A DNA stretch of 64,000 nt from Microbispora hainanensis (GCF_036186745.1 NZ_CP108086.1:8618001-8682000); one strand, 5' to 3'; numbered from the stretch's first letter, positions 9,529-18,895 are shown. The notes: a model not told the origin generated them from the letters alone. Translations and numbers: made by a program.

Positions 9529-9639
9529 GTGCTTCTCCGATCCTCCGGCTACCATCCGCAGTCGATTAGTAGCAGGAAGTGACGGCTCGCGGCCATCGGG
9601 ACACGCGTCTGCGGGGTTCCCCTGACACGTCCTACGGCA

Positions 9640-11988
9640 TCAGGACAACTCGTCCACCGCGCTGCGGACGTCCTCGCTGGTGATCGTCGTCAGCTCGGCG
9701 GCGTTCGCCGACCCCTGCTCGGCGAGCCGGACGTCGCGCCGCAGCGCGGCCCGCTCGTAGAGCGACCGGGCGAAGCGGCCGTTGCCCAGGCCGTCGATGA
9801 GCCCCTCCCGGCACACCCAGTCGAAGACGTCGGCGAGGTCGCGGGCGGCGGAGGCGTCGAACCTGTCGCCGCTGCCGGAGGCCAGCAGCTCCGCGATCTC
9901 GGCCAGCTCCGACGGCCGGTAGGAGGGGAACGACACGCGCTGGTTGAACCGGGAGGCCAGGCCGGGGTTGGTCGCCAGGAACGCGTCCATCTCGCGCTCG
10001 TAGCCCGCCAGGATGATGACCACGCGGTCGCGGTCGTCCTCGGCGCGCTTCAGCAGGGTCTGCACCGCCTCGGCCCCGAAGGCGTCGCCCCCCGAATAGC
10101 CGGTGTTGACCAGGCTGTAGGCCTCGTCGATGAACAGCACCCCGCCGAGCGCCCGGTCGACCAGCTCGTTGGTCTTGATCGCCGTGGCGCCGAGGTGCTG
10201 GCCGACCAGGTCGGCCCGCGACGCCTCGACCACGTCGGGCCGGGCCAGCAGGCCCAGCGCGGAGAAGATCCGGCCGAGGATGCGCGCGACGGTCGTCTTG
10301 CCGGTGCCAGGAGGGCCGACGAACACGAAGTGCCGCATCTGCGACTGGACCGGCAGGCCCTGCTCCTGGCGCATCCTGGCCACCTTGAGCTGGGCGGTGA
10401 TCGCGTGCACCTGCCGCTTGACCGGTTCGAGGCCCGCCATCCTGTCGAGGTCCGCGAGCGCCTCGTCCAGGGTCGGGGTGACCTGGTAGCCGCGGTATCG
10501 TGCGGTGATCTCGTTGAACGCCTTGGTCACGTCGTCGGCGGTGGTGGTGACCAGGTCCTCGCCGCGCGGCGCCCCGCCCGCGCTCACCACGCGCACGTCG
10601 CGGGCCTGCGCCGCGGCCTCGGCGAGGCTGCGGGCGAACCGGGCGTTGCCGAGGTCGTCGACGAGCCCCCGGCGCTCCACGTCCTCGAACAGCCGGCGCA
10701 GCACGGGACGGGCCTCCGGGGCGAGCCGGTCTCCCCGGCGCTGCTGCAGCGCCTCGGTGATCTCCAGCAGCTCCGCCGGACTGTAGCTGGGGAAGCGCAC
10801 CCGGGTGGCGAAGCGGCTCGACAGCCCCGGGTTGGACGCGAGGAAGTCGTTCATCTCCCGCTCGTAGCCGGCCAGGATGACGATGAGCCGGTCACGGTCG
10901 TCCTCGGCCCGCTTGAGCAGCGTCTGCACGGCCTCCGCGCCGAACCGGTCGGGCTGGCCGTCGCCCGAGTTGATCAGGCTGTACGCCTCGTCCACGAACA
11001 GGACGCCGCCGAGCGCGCGGTCGATCAGCTCGTTGGTCTTGATCGCCGTGGCCCCCAGGTATTCCCCCACGAGGTCGGCCCGCTGCGCCTCGACCACGAA
11101 CGGCGTCTCCAGCAGCCCGAACGCGTAGAAGATCTTGGCGAGCGACCTGGCGACGCTGGTCTTGCCGGTGCCGGGAGGGCCGACGAACACGAAGTGGCGC
11201 ATCGGCCGCTCGTTGGCGTAGCCCGCCTCCCTGCGCAGCCGGGCCGCCTCTATCGACGCGGCGATGGCGCGCACCTGCTCCTTGACCGGTTCGATGCCGA
11301 TCATGGACTCCAGCTCCGCGAGCGCCTGCTCGACCGTGATGGGCGGCGGGGCGCCGGCCTCGGCCGCGGCGGTCTGGTGGCCGCCCGCCCTGCCGCGCAC
11401 CTGCACCTGGGTCTCCGCGCCCGCCGCCTCCCGCTCCGCCTCCGCGCGCACCCTGCGGGCCAGCACCAGGCGATAGAGGAGCACCGCCGCGACGACGCCG
11501 TACGCGCCCCACAGGGCGGCGGACGGCGACAGCGGCGACAGCGACAGCGCGACGACGCCGGCGGGCGCGAGTGCCATCAGCGTCGTCAGCCACGGCGGGA
11601 CCCACCGGATCAGGTGGGCCGCGACGCCGGTCAGCGCGCCCAGCAGCATCAGCAGGCCGGGCGCGATCGACTGCCCGCCGAACACGCCCATGAACAGCGG
11701 CAGCAGCAGGCCCCACCCGGCGAGCACGAGCACGGTCGCGGCGGCGCGCGGATAGCTGAGCGCCAGCGCGAGGAAGCACAGCGCCAGGAACGTGTAGATG
11801 AACGTGGGCACCAGCGACCAGTTGAGCGCCGCGGCCAGGCCCATGGTGGCGACGAGCAGCACGACGAACAACGCGCGCCGCGCGAACGGCGGAAGTTGGA
11901 AATAGCGGAAACGCACCTGTTCGAACAGATCACGTGCCGCAGTCCGGCTTAAGAGGCTCGCCGCCCGTGCCCTGTCGGAGTCCCGCAT
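9640..11988 (-). CDS. Membrane-anchored protein with two CbxX-type AAA+ ATPase domains
   Basis: A 782-aa protein. Residues about 38-175 form five or so hydrophobic segments, followed by a charged linker and two AAA+ modules of the CbxX/CfqX/SpoVK class. Module 1 has Walker A GPPGTGKT at 270-277 and Walker B LFVDEA near 331; module 2 has GPPGTGKT at 558-565 and LFIDEA near 619. Each module is preceded by a conserved E-x-M-x-G-x-EPVK element and ends with a GNARFARSL or GNGRFARSL sensor-2 region. All catalytic motifs are intact in both. ATG 11988 follows GGGGAGG. Similar ATPases serve type VII secretion (EccA) and Rubisco remodelling; here the substrate is unknown. It lies 123 bp downstream of the TPR/membrane fusion in the same direction. 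Confidence 0.9.
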   Translation of the reverse strand: MRDSDRARAASLLSRTAARDLFEQVRFRYFQLPPFARRALFVVLLVATMGLAAALNWSLVPTFIYTFLALCFLALALSYPRAAATVLVLAGWGLLLPLFMGVFGGQSIAPGLLMLLGALTGVAAHLIRWVPPWLTTLMALAPAGVVALSLSPLSPSAALWGAYGVVAAVLLYRLVLARRVRAEAEREAAGAETQVQVRGRAGGHQTAAAEAGAPPPITVEQALAELESMIGIEPVKEQVRAIAASIEAARLRREAGYANERPMRHFVFVGPPGTGKTSVARSLAKIFYAFGLLETPFVVEAQRADLVGEYLGATAIKTNELIDRALGGVLFVDEAYSLINSGDGQPDRFGAEAVQTLLKRAEDDRDRLIVILAGYEREMNDFLASNPGLSSRFATRVRFPSYSPAELLEITEALQQRRGDRLAPEARPVLRRLFEDVERRGLVDDLGNARFARSLAEAAAQARDVRVVSAGGAPRGEDLVTTTADDVTKAFNEITARYRGYQVTPTLDEALADLDRMAGLEPVKRQVHAITAQLKVARMRQEQGLPVQSQMRHFVFVGPPGTGKTTVARILGRIFSALGLLARPDVVEASRADLVGQHLGATAIKTNELVDRALGGVLFIDEAYSLVNTGYSGGDAFGAEAVQTLLKRAEDDRDRVVIILAGYEREMDAFLATNPGLASRFNQRVSFPSYRPSELAEIAELLASGSGDRFDASAARDLADVFDWVCREGLIDGLGNGRFARSLYERAALRRDVRLAEQGSANAAELTTITSEDVRSAVDELS

Positions 11989-12111
11989 CGACGCCTCCCC
12001 GCTTCGACCCCGGTTATACCGCACGTGCGAACGGAATGGGTGGACCCAAGCGGCGCGGTGGACGACGCACGTCGCCGGAACCGGACGCGCGCCCGAGTTG
12101 CGTGGTTCGCG

Positions 12112-14424
12112 CTACCGGGTGCGGGCCTGGTGGCGTCCGGGGTACTCGCGCATCAGAACCTGCCGCGGCGTCACCCGCAGCACGTCGTCGTCCGGCACGG
12201 CGACGCCCCGCACCTCTGCCCAGAATCGCGGGTCTCCCACGAAGAGCACCACGCGGGGATCGCGCCGCACCGCGTCCCACGCCTCGTCGCCCGCGATGAG
12301 GCGGAACTCGCCCGCCGGGCTCACCGAGGTCACGGCGCTCACCGCGAGCGCGCGCGGGCCGTCAGCCCCGGTGCAGGCGAGGACCACGTTCCGGGAGTAG
12401 GCCGCGGCGTGCCGCACTTCCTCGCTGAGACCGGCCGAGGGGGTCAGGTCGCCGGGGATCCGCGCGCCCCGCGACTCGGACGGCACGAGCGAGGCGCGCC
12501 ACGGACCCGGCCCGCCGCGCCACCACGCCCGTACGGCACGCACCGCGAAGGCCGCCGCGCCGAACGCCAGCGCGCCCCACGCACAGCGCCACAGGGCCAC
12601 GACGGCGGGGCCGGGTCCCATGAGGGCGTGCGCCGCGCCCGCCGCGGCGGCGCAGAGGGCGGCGACGGCCGGGGCGGTGAGCGCCGTGGCGAGCCACCGG
12701 TCGTCCGGCCGCGGCGCGCCCGTCGTGCGCGCGTGCAGCAGCCCAACCGGGACCGCCAGGCACGCGACGGCGGCGAAGGGCACCGTGGTCACGAAAGGCA
12801 GGAGCATGAGCACCGCGGCCGCCTGCCACGCGCGGGCCGCGACGATCCAGTACGCGACGGCGATGTCACGCGCCGCCGCCCGGTCGGCCGCCGCCGCCCG
12901 CCCCCGATCGGCCACGCCGGACCCAGCCGGCCGTACGGGTGGTTGTGCGGGTGGCGGCGCTTGCGGCGGCACCCGCGACGGCATGGGCGGTGAGGCGGAG
13001 CCTTGCGCGGGTAGTGGCACGCGAGATGGGACGGGTGGCGGCGCTTGCGGGGGCACGCGTGGTGGCGTGGCCGATGAGGCAGGTCGTTGCGCGAGTGGTG
13101 GCACGCGTGACGGCATGGCCGATGAGGCAGGTCGTTGCGCGGGTGGTGGCACGCGTGACGGCATGGCCGATGAGGCGGGTGGTCGCATGCGTGACGACGA
13201 GGGCACATGCAGCGCGGTGGCGAACCGCCTCAGCGCGGCGAGCGGGCGCCCCCGCCACGTCTCGGCCAGGAGCCGGACGGCGAGCGCCACGACGGGGTTC
13301 AGGAGCACCAGCCCGGTCGCCCCGGCCCAGACGCCGCCCCCTTCGTGCAGCGAAGCCGCCCCCGGCTCCGGCAGCGTGGCCAGCTCCGCCAGGTACGCCG
13401 CCGGGGTGAGCAACCCGAGCGCGACCGACATGAAGAGCCGCAGGTCGCGCCGGAGCATCCCGGGGACGTAGGTCCAGGCGCCGACGCGCGCGGCCTGCCG
13501 GAGGCAGACCACGAGGACGGCGGCGAGCGCCAGCGCGCCGACGACGCGCACGTCCCCCCGCATGGCGGGGAGGTCGTGCGGGCCGGGGAGATCGTGCACA
13601 CCGGGAAGGCCGTGCATTCCGAGGAGGCCCTGCACACCGGGAAGGCCGTGCATTCCGAGGAGGCCCTGCACACCGGGAAGGCCGTGCATGCCGAGGAGGC
13701 CCTGCACACCGGAGAGGCGCCGCGTGCCGGGATGACCGTTCGCGCCGGGGAGAAGGCCCGGCAGCAGAACGGCCGCGCAGATCCCGGCCGTCGCGACCGC
13801 GAGGATCACCCGCACCTGCCGCGACCAGGTCTCCAGGGCACGCCGCGCACGGCCCGTGTCGCGGGGGTCGGCCTCCCACGCGGGGTCGTGGTGGTCGCGC
13901 GGCCGCTGCCAGCGCAGCAGGGCCAGGCCGAGGTTCACCCACGCCGCCGGGTGGTCCCGGCGCCTGCGCAGCGCCGCGCCGTACGCCCGGGCGGCCCCGT
14001 CGTGGTCACCGCGCAGCAGCGCGAGGTCGCCGCACAGCACGTGGGGGTCGGGCTCGTCGGGGGCGAACCGGACGGCGCGGCGGGCCTCCGCCCAGGCCTC
14101 CCGCCACCGTCCGGGGATCCGCCGCAGCGCGCTCGCGAGCCGCAGCCGCGCCGCCCAGGAGCCGGGCGCGAGCCGTACGGCCTCTCGTGCCGCCGCCACC
14201 GCCTCGGTGTCGCGCCCGAGACGCTCCAGTGCCGCCCCGACGAGGCGATGCCCCCATTCGTCCTGCGGATCGCGGCCGATCGCCTGGCGCGCCGCTTCCA
14301 GCGCCGCCTCCGGCTGGTCGCACGACAGCCGGGCCACCGCGACGGCGCACCAGGCGCGGGCGTCGGCGCGGTCGAGCGGGGGCGGCACCGGGGACGTGTC
14401 GCGTCCGTCGATATCGCTCCCCAC
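12112..14424 (-). CDS. TPR / membrane protein fused to a C-terminal split-barrel (PPOX-like) domain
   Basis: An unusual 770-aa composite. Residues 1-170 are tetratricopeptide repeats (ALEAARQAIGRDPQDEWG, AVAAAREAVRLAPGSWAAR). They are followed by a transmembrane segment, a tandem-repeat linker rich in GLLGMHGLPGVQ, two or three more membrane segments, a long Pro/Ser/Arg repeat linker (PASSAMPSRVPP), four hydrophobic segments, and a C-terminal domain of about 120 aa (NVVLACTGADGPRALAVSAV through VVLFVGDPRFWAEVRGVA) that looks like a pyridoxamine-phosphate-oxidase-type flavin-binding barrel. The GTG start at 14424 has no clear ribosome site, so it is uncertain. The gene is probably co-transcribed with the tandem AAA+ gene. 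The exact function is unknown; the split-barrel call is by pattern only. Confidence 0.75.
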   Translation of the reverse strand: MGSDIDGRDTSPVPPPLDRADARAWCAVAVARLSCDQPEAALEAARQAIGRDPQDEWGHRLVGAALERLGRDTEAVAAAREAVRLAPGSWAARLRLASALRRIPGRWREAWAEARRAVRFAPDEPDPHVLCGDLALLRGDHDGAARAYGAALRRRRDHPAAWVNLGLALLRWQRPRDHHDPAWEADPRDTGRARRALETWSRQVRVILAVATAGICAAVLLPGLLPGANGHPGTRRLSGVQGLLGMHGLPGVQGLLGMHGLPGVQGLLGMHGLPGVHDLPGPHDLPAMRGDVRVVGALALAAVLVVCLRQAARVGAWTYVPGMLRRDLRLFMSVALGLLTPAAYLAELATLPEPGAASLHEGGGVWAGATGLVLLNPVVALAVRLLAETWRGRPLAALRRFATALHVPSSSRMRPPASSAMPSRVPPPAQRPASSAMPSRVPPLAQRPASSATPPRVPPQAPPPVPSRVPLPAQGSASPPMPSRVPPQAPPPAQPPVRPAGSGVADRGRAAAADRAAARDIAVAYWIVAARAWQAAAVLMLLPFVTTVPFAAVACLAVPVGLLHARTTGAPRPDDRWLATALTAPAVAALCAAAAGAAHALMGPGPAVVALWRCAWGALAFGAAAFAVRAVRAWWRGGPGPWRASLVPSESRGARIPGDLTPSAGLSEEVRHAAAYSRNVVLACTGADGPRALAVSAVTSVSPAGEFRLIAGDEAWDAVRRDPRVVLFVGDPRFWAEVRGVAVPDDDVLRVTPRQVLMREYPGRHQARTR
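12960..13190. repeat. 48-bp in-frame tandem repeats inside the TPR/membrane gene
   Basis: Degenerate tandem copies of a 48-bp unit (16 residues, PASSAMPSRVPP plus a variable PAQR-type tail). The two copies around 13080-13190 are nearly identical and older copies lie to the left. The period is a multiple of three, so the frame is kept. Confidence 0.8.
13594..13712. repeat. 36-bp in-frame tandem repeat (about 3.3 copies)
   Basis: Units at 13594-13629, 13630-13665 and 13666-13701 differ at only two positions, with a partial fourth copy to 13712. They encode GVQGLLGMHGLP repeated in the linker after the first membrane segment of the TPR/membrane protein. Confidence 0.9.
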
Positions 14425-14481
14425 GACCGCATGATCCGTTGCGGCCGGTCTCTTGCCTAGACGCGGGATATATACCTATGG

Positions 14482-14493
14482 CTCTCTAGAGAG
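14482..14493. promoter_or_regulatory. Perfect 12-bp palindrome upstream of the MFS gene
   Basis: CTCTCTAGAGAG is a perfect palindrome in a rare A+T-containing stretch (preceded by GATATATACC), followed directly by a small hairpin GCGGATTGCTCCGC at 14494-14507. It lies in the divergent region between the TPR/membrane gene and the MFS exporter. It could be a repressor site, but no regulator gene is adjacent. Confidence 0.35.
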
Positions 14494-14646
14494 GCGGATT
14501 GCTCCGCTTGATCACCTGGGGTGATGGGGATCCGGCGATTTGTTCCCGACATCACCGGAAGGGCTGAGAGATCCGCTTCCCATGGCCTAAGCTGCCACGC
14601 ATGTTCCAGCTGGCCGGGATCTCGGAGCAGGAGCACTGAGCGGACT

Positions 14647-16236
14647 ATGATCATGGTTTCGGTCGAGTCCGCCGCCGTCCGCGCCACCAGTGCCCTGCGG
14701 GAGCGGAGGGCGAGCCGGTGGTCGGTGCTCGTGCTCCTGTGCTTCAGCCTGCTCCTGATCGCGGTCGACGCGACCGTGCTGCACATCGCCGTCCCGGCGC
14801 TCACCGCGGCCCTGGAGCCGTCGTCCGTACAGCTCCTGTGGATCATCGACATCTACTCGCTGGTCGTCGCGCCGCTGCTGGTGACGTTCGGCACGCTGGG
14901 CGACAGGTATGGCAGGCGGCCCCTGGTGCTCGGCGGCTACGTGGTGTTCGGCCTGGCCTCGCTGTCGGCCGCGTTCGCCGCGACCCCGCTCGCGCTCATC
15001 GTCTCGCGGGCCTTCCTCGGCGTCGGCGGCGCGATGATCATGCCGGCGACGCTCTCGATCATCCGGCAGGTCTTCACCGACCGGCGCGAGCGGGCGATCG
15101 CGCTCGGCGTGTGGAGCGCCGTCGCCGCCGCGGGAGCGGCCGTCGGGCCGCTGATCGGCGGGGTCCTCGTCGAGCACCTGTGGTGGGGCGCGGTCTTCCT
15201 CATCAACGTGCCGCTGCTGCTGATCGCGTTGCCGCTCGCCGTACGGATCCTGCCGGCGTCACCGCGGCGGGCCGACCATCCGTGGGACGCGCTGAGCGCG
15301 GCCCTGTCCACCGTGGGCATCCTGGCGATCGCGTTCGGGCTGAAGGAGGCGGGGTCGGGGCACACGCTGGGCCGCGGGCTCTCGCTCGCCGTGCTCGCGA
15401 CCGGCGTCGCACTGCTCGTCTGGTTCGTACGGCGGCAGCGGCGGCTGGCGTTCCCCCTGCTCGACATCGGCCTGTTCGCGCAGCGCGGCTTCGCGACGGG
15501 CGTCGGCTGCGTGCTGCTGGCCATCTTCGCGCTGGTCGGGCTGGAGCTGATGCTGGCGCAGTATCTCCAGCTCGTGCTGGGGCTTTCGCCCCTGGAGGCC
15601 GCCGTGCGGATGCTGCCGCTCATGGTCGCGGCGATCGCGGGCGGCCTGGCCGCCGCGCACGTGCTGGGGCGCGTCGGGCTGCGCGCGACGGTGGGCGGCG
15701 GCCTCGCCCTGACCGCGCTCTCGCTCACCCCGGTGCTGACCTGGGGCACCGAGCAGCATGCGGTGATGCTGACTGCCTGCTTCGTGGGGATCGGCTTCGG
15801 CGTCGAGGTCGCCCTGCTGGCGGCGTCGGACACGATCATGGCAACCGTGCCGGAGTCGCGGGCCGGCGGCGCCGCCGCGATCGAGGAGACGGCCTACGAG
15901 CTCGGGGCGGGCCTCGGCATCGCCGTCCTCGGGACGATCACCACGATCGTGTACGCCCCCTCCCTCGCAAACGTGCCGGGCATCCCGGCCGGGCTCATGG
16001 CGCAGGCGCGTGAGTCGCTGGCCGCGGCCGCGCACGTGGCCGACGAGACCGGTGCGGCCGGGACCGCGCTGCTGGAGGCCGCCCGCGCGGCCTTCGTCAC
16101 CGCCCTGCACTCCACCATCGCCGTCAGCGTGGCGCTGCTCGCGCTCACCGCGCTGGCGGTGGCCCTGCTGCTCCCCCGCCACGTTCCCACCCCCGCGAGC
16201 GCCGACGCCGAGGAGTCCGACAGCGTACGGACCTGA
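14647..16236 (+). CDS. MFS drug exporter, DHA2 (14-TM, EmrB/QacA) family
   Basis: Inner-membrane proton antiporter (529 aa) with about 14 hydrophobic helices. Diagnostic motifs: motif D1 near the first helix (LLIAVDATVLHIAVPAL), motif A GDRYGRRP in loop 2-3, and motif C GPLIGGVLVEHLWWGAVF in helix 5. This is the Actinobacteria-typical QacA-like arrangement. ATG 14647 is preceded by GAGCGG; the open frame extends upstream to 14521 without homology. The likely role is multidrug or quaternary-ammonium efflux; the substrate is unknown. The gene is followed 76 bp later by the doxX-like gene. Confidence 0.92.
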   Translation: MIMVSVESAAVRATSALRERRASRWSVLVLLCFSLLLIAVDATVLHIAVPALTAALEPSSVQLLWIIDIYSLVVAPLLVTFGTLGDRYGRRPLVLGGYVVFGLASLSAAFAATPLALIVSRAFLGVGGAMIMPATLSIIRQVFTDRRERAIALGVWSAVAAAGAAVGPLIGGVLVEHLWWGAVFLINVPLLLIALPLAVRILPASPRRADHPWDALSAALSTVGILAIAFGLKEAGSGHTLGRGLSLAVLATGVALLVWFVRRQRRLAFPLLDIGLFAQRGFATGVGCVLLAIFALVGLELMLAQYLQLVLGLSPLEAAVRMLPLMVAAIAGGLAAAHVLGRVGLRATVGGGLALTALSLTPVLTWGTEQHAVMLTACFVGIGFGVEVALLAASDTIMATVPESRAGGAAAIEETAYELGAGLGIAVLGTITTIVYAPSLANVPGIPAGLMAQARESLAAAAHVADETGAAGTALLEAARAAFVTALHSTIAVSVALLALTALAVALLLPRHVPTPASADAEESDSVRT

Positions 16237-16312
16237 GCGGACCGGACGCATGACGGCGGCGTCGGCGGGAAAGTGTCCGGGCAAGTCACCCCCCACCCCA
16301 GAGTGAGAAGCC

Positions 16313-17089
16313 GTGAAGAGAACCCTGCACGACTTAGCCTCGCTGGCCGCCCGCATGGGCGTCGGCGGGATCTTCTTCGCCAACGGCTGGCAGAAGCTCG
16401 AAGCCGGCCTCAACGCGACCGCCGACCAGTTCACCGCGCTCCAGGCCCCGCTGCCCCATGTGTGGGCGCCGGTGACCATGCTGACGGAGCTGGTGGGCGG
16501 CACGCTGCTGATCGCGGGCCTCATCGTGCCGGCCGTCGGGCTCCTGCTGTTCGCCGAGGCTCTCGCGGTGTTCGTGATCACGGCCGGGGACAGCGGCCTG
16601 CCGCTCACCGGGGGCGACATCGAACTGATCGTGGCCCTCGGGGCCGCCTCCGTGCTGCTGGCCGTCACGGGCGCGGGCCGGATCTCCGTCGACCACATGG
16701 TGGTCATCAAACGGCGCGAGGCCGAGGCCGCCGGAGAGTTCGCCGCCGACGCGGTCATCGCGGCGCTGCGCCCGCCACAGCCCGGGGAGCCGGGTGCGGA
16801 CGAGCCCTCCGCCCGGCCCGCCGCGTCCGGGTCCGGGTCCGGGCCCGGGCCCGGGTCCGCTTCAGGGAAGCCCGCGCCCGCCCCCTCCACCGGCTCGGCC
16901 GGGTCGCCGGAGCCGCCCTCGGCGAGCGGTGCGAGTGCGGGCTCCACCTCGTCCGGGACCAGTACGGCCGCGGAGCCGCCGGGCGAGGAGGCCCCTGCCA
17001 CGACGACGGTGCGGAAGGCCACGCCCCGGCAGCGGCGTACGCGGCGCGAGGACGACACGACCACGGAGAGCCGCGCCGAGGCCCACTGA
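16313..17089 (+). CDS. DoxX family membrane protein with disordered C-terminal tail
   Basis: Residues 1-130 form a four-helix DoxX domain (ARMGVGGIFFANGWQKLEAGL, VTMLTELVGGTLLIAGL, LIVALGAASVLLAVTGAGRISVD). The remaining 120 aa are a cytosolic low-complexity tail of Pro/Ala/Ser/Gly/Glu that ends in a basic, Arg-rich stretch. DoxX proteins are small membrane oxidoreductase partners, linked in mycobacteria to redox homeostasis. The tail is unusual in length and contains GSGSGPGPGS-type repeats. The start is GTG 16313. Confidence 0.85.
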   Translation: MKRTLHDLASLAARMGVGGIFFANGWQKLEAGLNATADQFTALQAPLPHVWAPVTMLTELVGGTLLIAGLIVPAVGLLLFAEALAVFVITAGDSGLPLTGGDIELIVALGAASVLLAVTGAGRISVDHMVVIKRREAEAAGEFAADAVIAALRPPQPGEPGADEPSARPAASGSGSGPGPGSASGKPAPAPSTGSAGSPEPPSASGASAGSTSSGTSTAAEPPGEEAPATTTVRKATPRQRRTRREDDTTTESRAEAH

Positions 17090-17163
17090 CGGCGGGTCGC
17101 CCGGCACGGGCCACAGGCGCGGCCCCCGCGCCCGCGCGTGCGGCGTGCCCGTGCGGCGGCTCT

Positions 17164-17197
17164 TGGATACGGCGTGCGAGTGGATACGGCGTGCGAG
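17164..17197. repeat. 17-bp perfect tandem duplication in convergent spacer
   Basis: TGGATACGGCGTGCGAG is repeated head to tail, with degenerate copies of the GTGCGGCGT core on either side (17130-17290), between the convergent doxX-like and histidine kinase genes. Confidence 0.75.
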
Positions 17198-17321
17198 AGG
17201 CGGCGTGTGAGCCTCCGCATGCCGCGTGCGTGGATGAAGGGTGCGGCGTTTCCGTGCGGTGAGTGGGCCCGGTCTTCCCGTGCGGCGTGTACGAGATGCG
17301 GAGGGGCCCGGCCGGGGCCGG

Positions 17322-18716
17322 TCAGGGCTCCTGGGAGAGCGGCAGGCACAGGAGGAATCGCGCGCCGCGGGGGCTGTCCATGATCGTCAACGTGCCGCCG
17401 TGGCTCTCGGCGATCTGCCGGGCGATGGGCAGGCCCAGTCCGGCACCCCCGGCGTTCCTGCTGCGGGCCGAGTCGAGCCGGGTGAACCGCTGGAAGACGA
17501 GGTCCCGCTGGTCCTGTGCGATCCCCGCGCCGTCGTCGAGCACTTCGAGCACGGCCACGCCGGAACGGAACCGTGGGTCCCCGTCATGCGGGTCCTCTCG
17601 CCGCACCTCCACCCGTACGGTGCTGGCTGCGTGCCGTTCGGCGTTGTCGAGGAGATTGGTGACCAGGCGGCCCAGCCGGATGCGGTCTCCCCGGACGATC
17701 ACGCCGGGGGCCAGCTGCGAGACGATCCTCTTGTGCGGACGGCGGGCGTCCAGTTCGGCGGACACGAGCTGCCCGAGGTCCAGCCGCTCGCGCTCGCACG
17801 GCGCGCCCGCGTCGAGACGGGCCAGCATCAGCAGGTCGGAGGCGATCGCCTGGAGCCGGTCGAGGCTCTTCAGCACGGCCGGCCCGATCTCCCGCAGGTC
17901 GGACTCCTGCGGGGCGCGCAGCGCGTCCTCCACCTGCGCGCGGATCGCGGTGATCGGGCTGCGCAGCTCGTGGGACGCGTCGGAGGTGAAGCGCCGCTGC
18001 TGCTCCAGCGTCTCCTCCAGCCGGTCGAGCGTGTAGTTGACGCTCTGCGCGAGGTCGTGGATGTCCCCCTTGGCCTCGGGGACCGGCACCCGCCGCCCGA
18101 GGTCCGAGGCGTTGATCTCGTCGAGCTCGGCCCTGATGGCCCGCACCGACAACATCGCCCGCTGCACGCTGCGCTGGGTGCCGTACGCGACGGCGGCCGT
18201 GACGAGCGCGGATCCCACGATCAGACCGACCACCAGGCCCGGCGGCACGTTGAACGGCTGGCTCGGCGCGGCGCTGTAGACGGTCCAGTCGCCGCCGTTG
18301 CTGTAGACCTCCTGCGCGACCACGGTGTAGCACCGGTCCGGGCCGAAGACGCCGCCGCAGACCTCGCGCGTGGCCTTGCGGGACGGCGGCGAGGGATGGA
18401 AGCTCGCCATGGGCGGCTTTCCGGCCATGTCCGGCGTCGCAGAACGCACCCTGCCCTGCGGGTCCACCACCTGGACGGGCTCGTCCCGCCCACTGGGGGG
18501 CAGCACGCTCTCCACCTGTCCGTGGTCCACGAGATAGGCGACCCGCCCGCCCGTCGCCGTCACCCTCAGCACTAGGTTGTCCCGGGCCGCCACGTGCAGG
18601 GACCACACCAGGACGAACGAGAACGCGATGCACAGCAGGGCGACCACCGTGCCGGTGAACAGCGCGATGCGATTCCTCAACGACCAACGATCCCCGAAAC
18701 CCACCTGATCGCCCAC
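17322..18716 (-). CDS. Sensor histidine kinase (orphan)
   Basis: Membrane two-component kinase of 464 aa: TM1 about 17-41, an extracellular loop of about 115 aa containing two cysteines, TM2 about 158-180, HAMP, HisKA with phospho-acceptor His249 in FTSDASHELRSP, and a HATPase_c domain with N box (LVTNLLDNAERHA), G1 box DDGAGI and G2 box GGAGLGLPI. All catalytic elements are present. The start is GTG 18716. The partner response regulator would be expected just upstream; instead a divergent oxygenase gene lies there and a convergent doxX-like gene downstream, so this kinase is an orphan within the window. Confidence 0.93.
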   Translation of the reverse strand: MGDQVGFGDRWSLRNRIALFTGTVVALLCIAFSFVLVWSLHVAARDNLVLRVTATGGRVAYLVDHGQVESVLPPSGRDEPVQVVDPQGRVRSATPDMAGKPPMASFHPSPPSRKATREVCGGVFGPDRCYTVVAQEVYSNGGDWTVYSAAPSQPFNVPPGLVVGLIVGSALVTAAVAYGTQRSVQRAMLSVRAIRAELDEINASDLGRRVPVPEAKGDIHDLAQSVNYTLDRLEETLEQQRRFTSDASHELRSPITAIRAQVEDALRAPQESDLREIGPAVLKSLDRLQAIASDLLMLARLDAGAPCERERLDLGQLVSAELDARRPHKRIVSQLAPGVIVRGDRIRLGRLVTNLLDNAERHAASTVRVEVRREDPHDGDPRFRSGVAVLEVLDDGAGIAQDQRDLVFQRFTRLDSARSRNAGGAGLGLPIARQIAESHGGTLTIMDSPRGARFLLCLPLSQEP

Positions 18717-18895
18717 TTACGACGTGGCGAACTATCCGTGCCTAAGAAATCTACTCTTCGGGGCGTTATTACTTGGTAACGGAACAAACTGGACGAGATG
18801 GTCCTATCAGGTCGAAATGCCTCCCCGCGCAACACGACCGGCAAGCAGGTAAAGGAGCCTTCCGGACGGCCCTTCCGGATGGTGGGATATGGGAT
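18717..18895. promoter_or_regulatory. Divergent promoter region between histidine kinase and oxygenase genes
   Basis: A 179-bp spacer with an unusually A+T-rich core. A weak inverted repeat, CGTTA-N8-TAACG, lies at 18764-18781. I cannot place -10/-35 boxes with confidence. Confidence 0.3.

Noticed and set aside
13594..13712. 36-bp regular repeats as a possible CRISPR array
   Set aside because: Units are directly adjacent with no spacers, and they keep the reading frame of the surrounding gene.
14601..14639. 12-codon frame (MFQLAGISEQEH) just before the MFS exporter as an attenuating leader peptide
   Set aside because: No ribosome site precedes it and no alternative RNA hairpins are evident.
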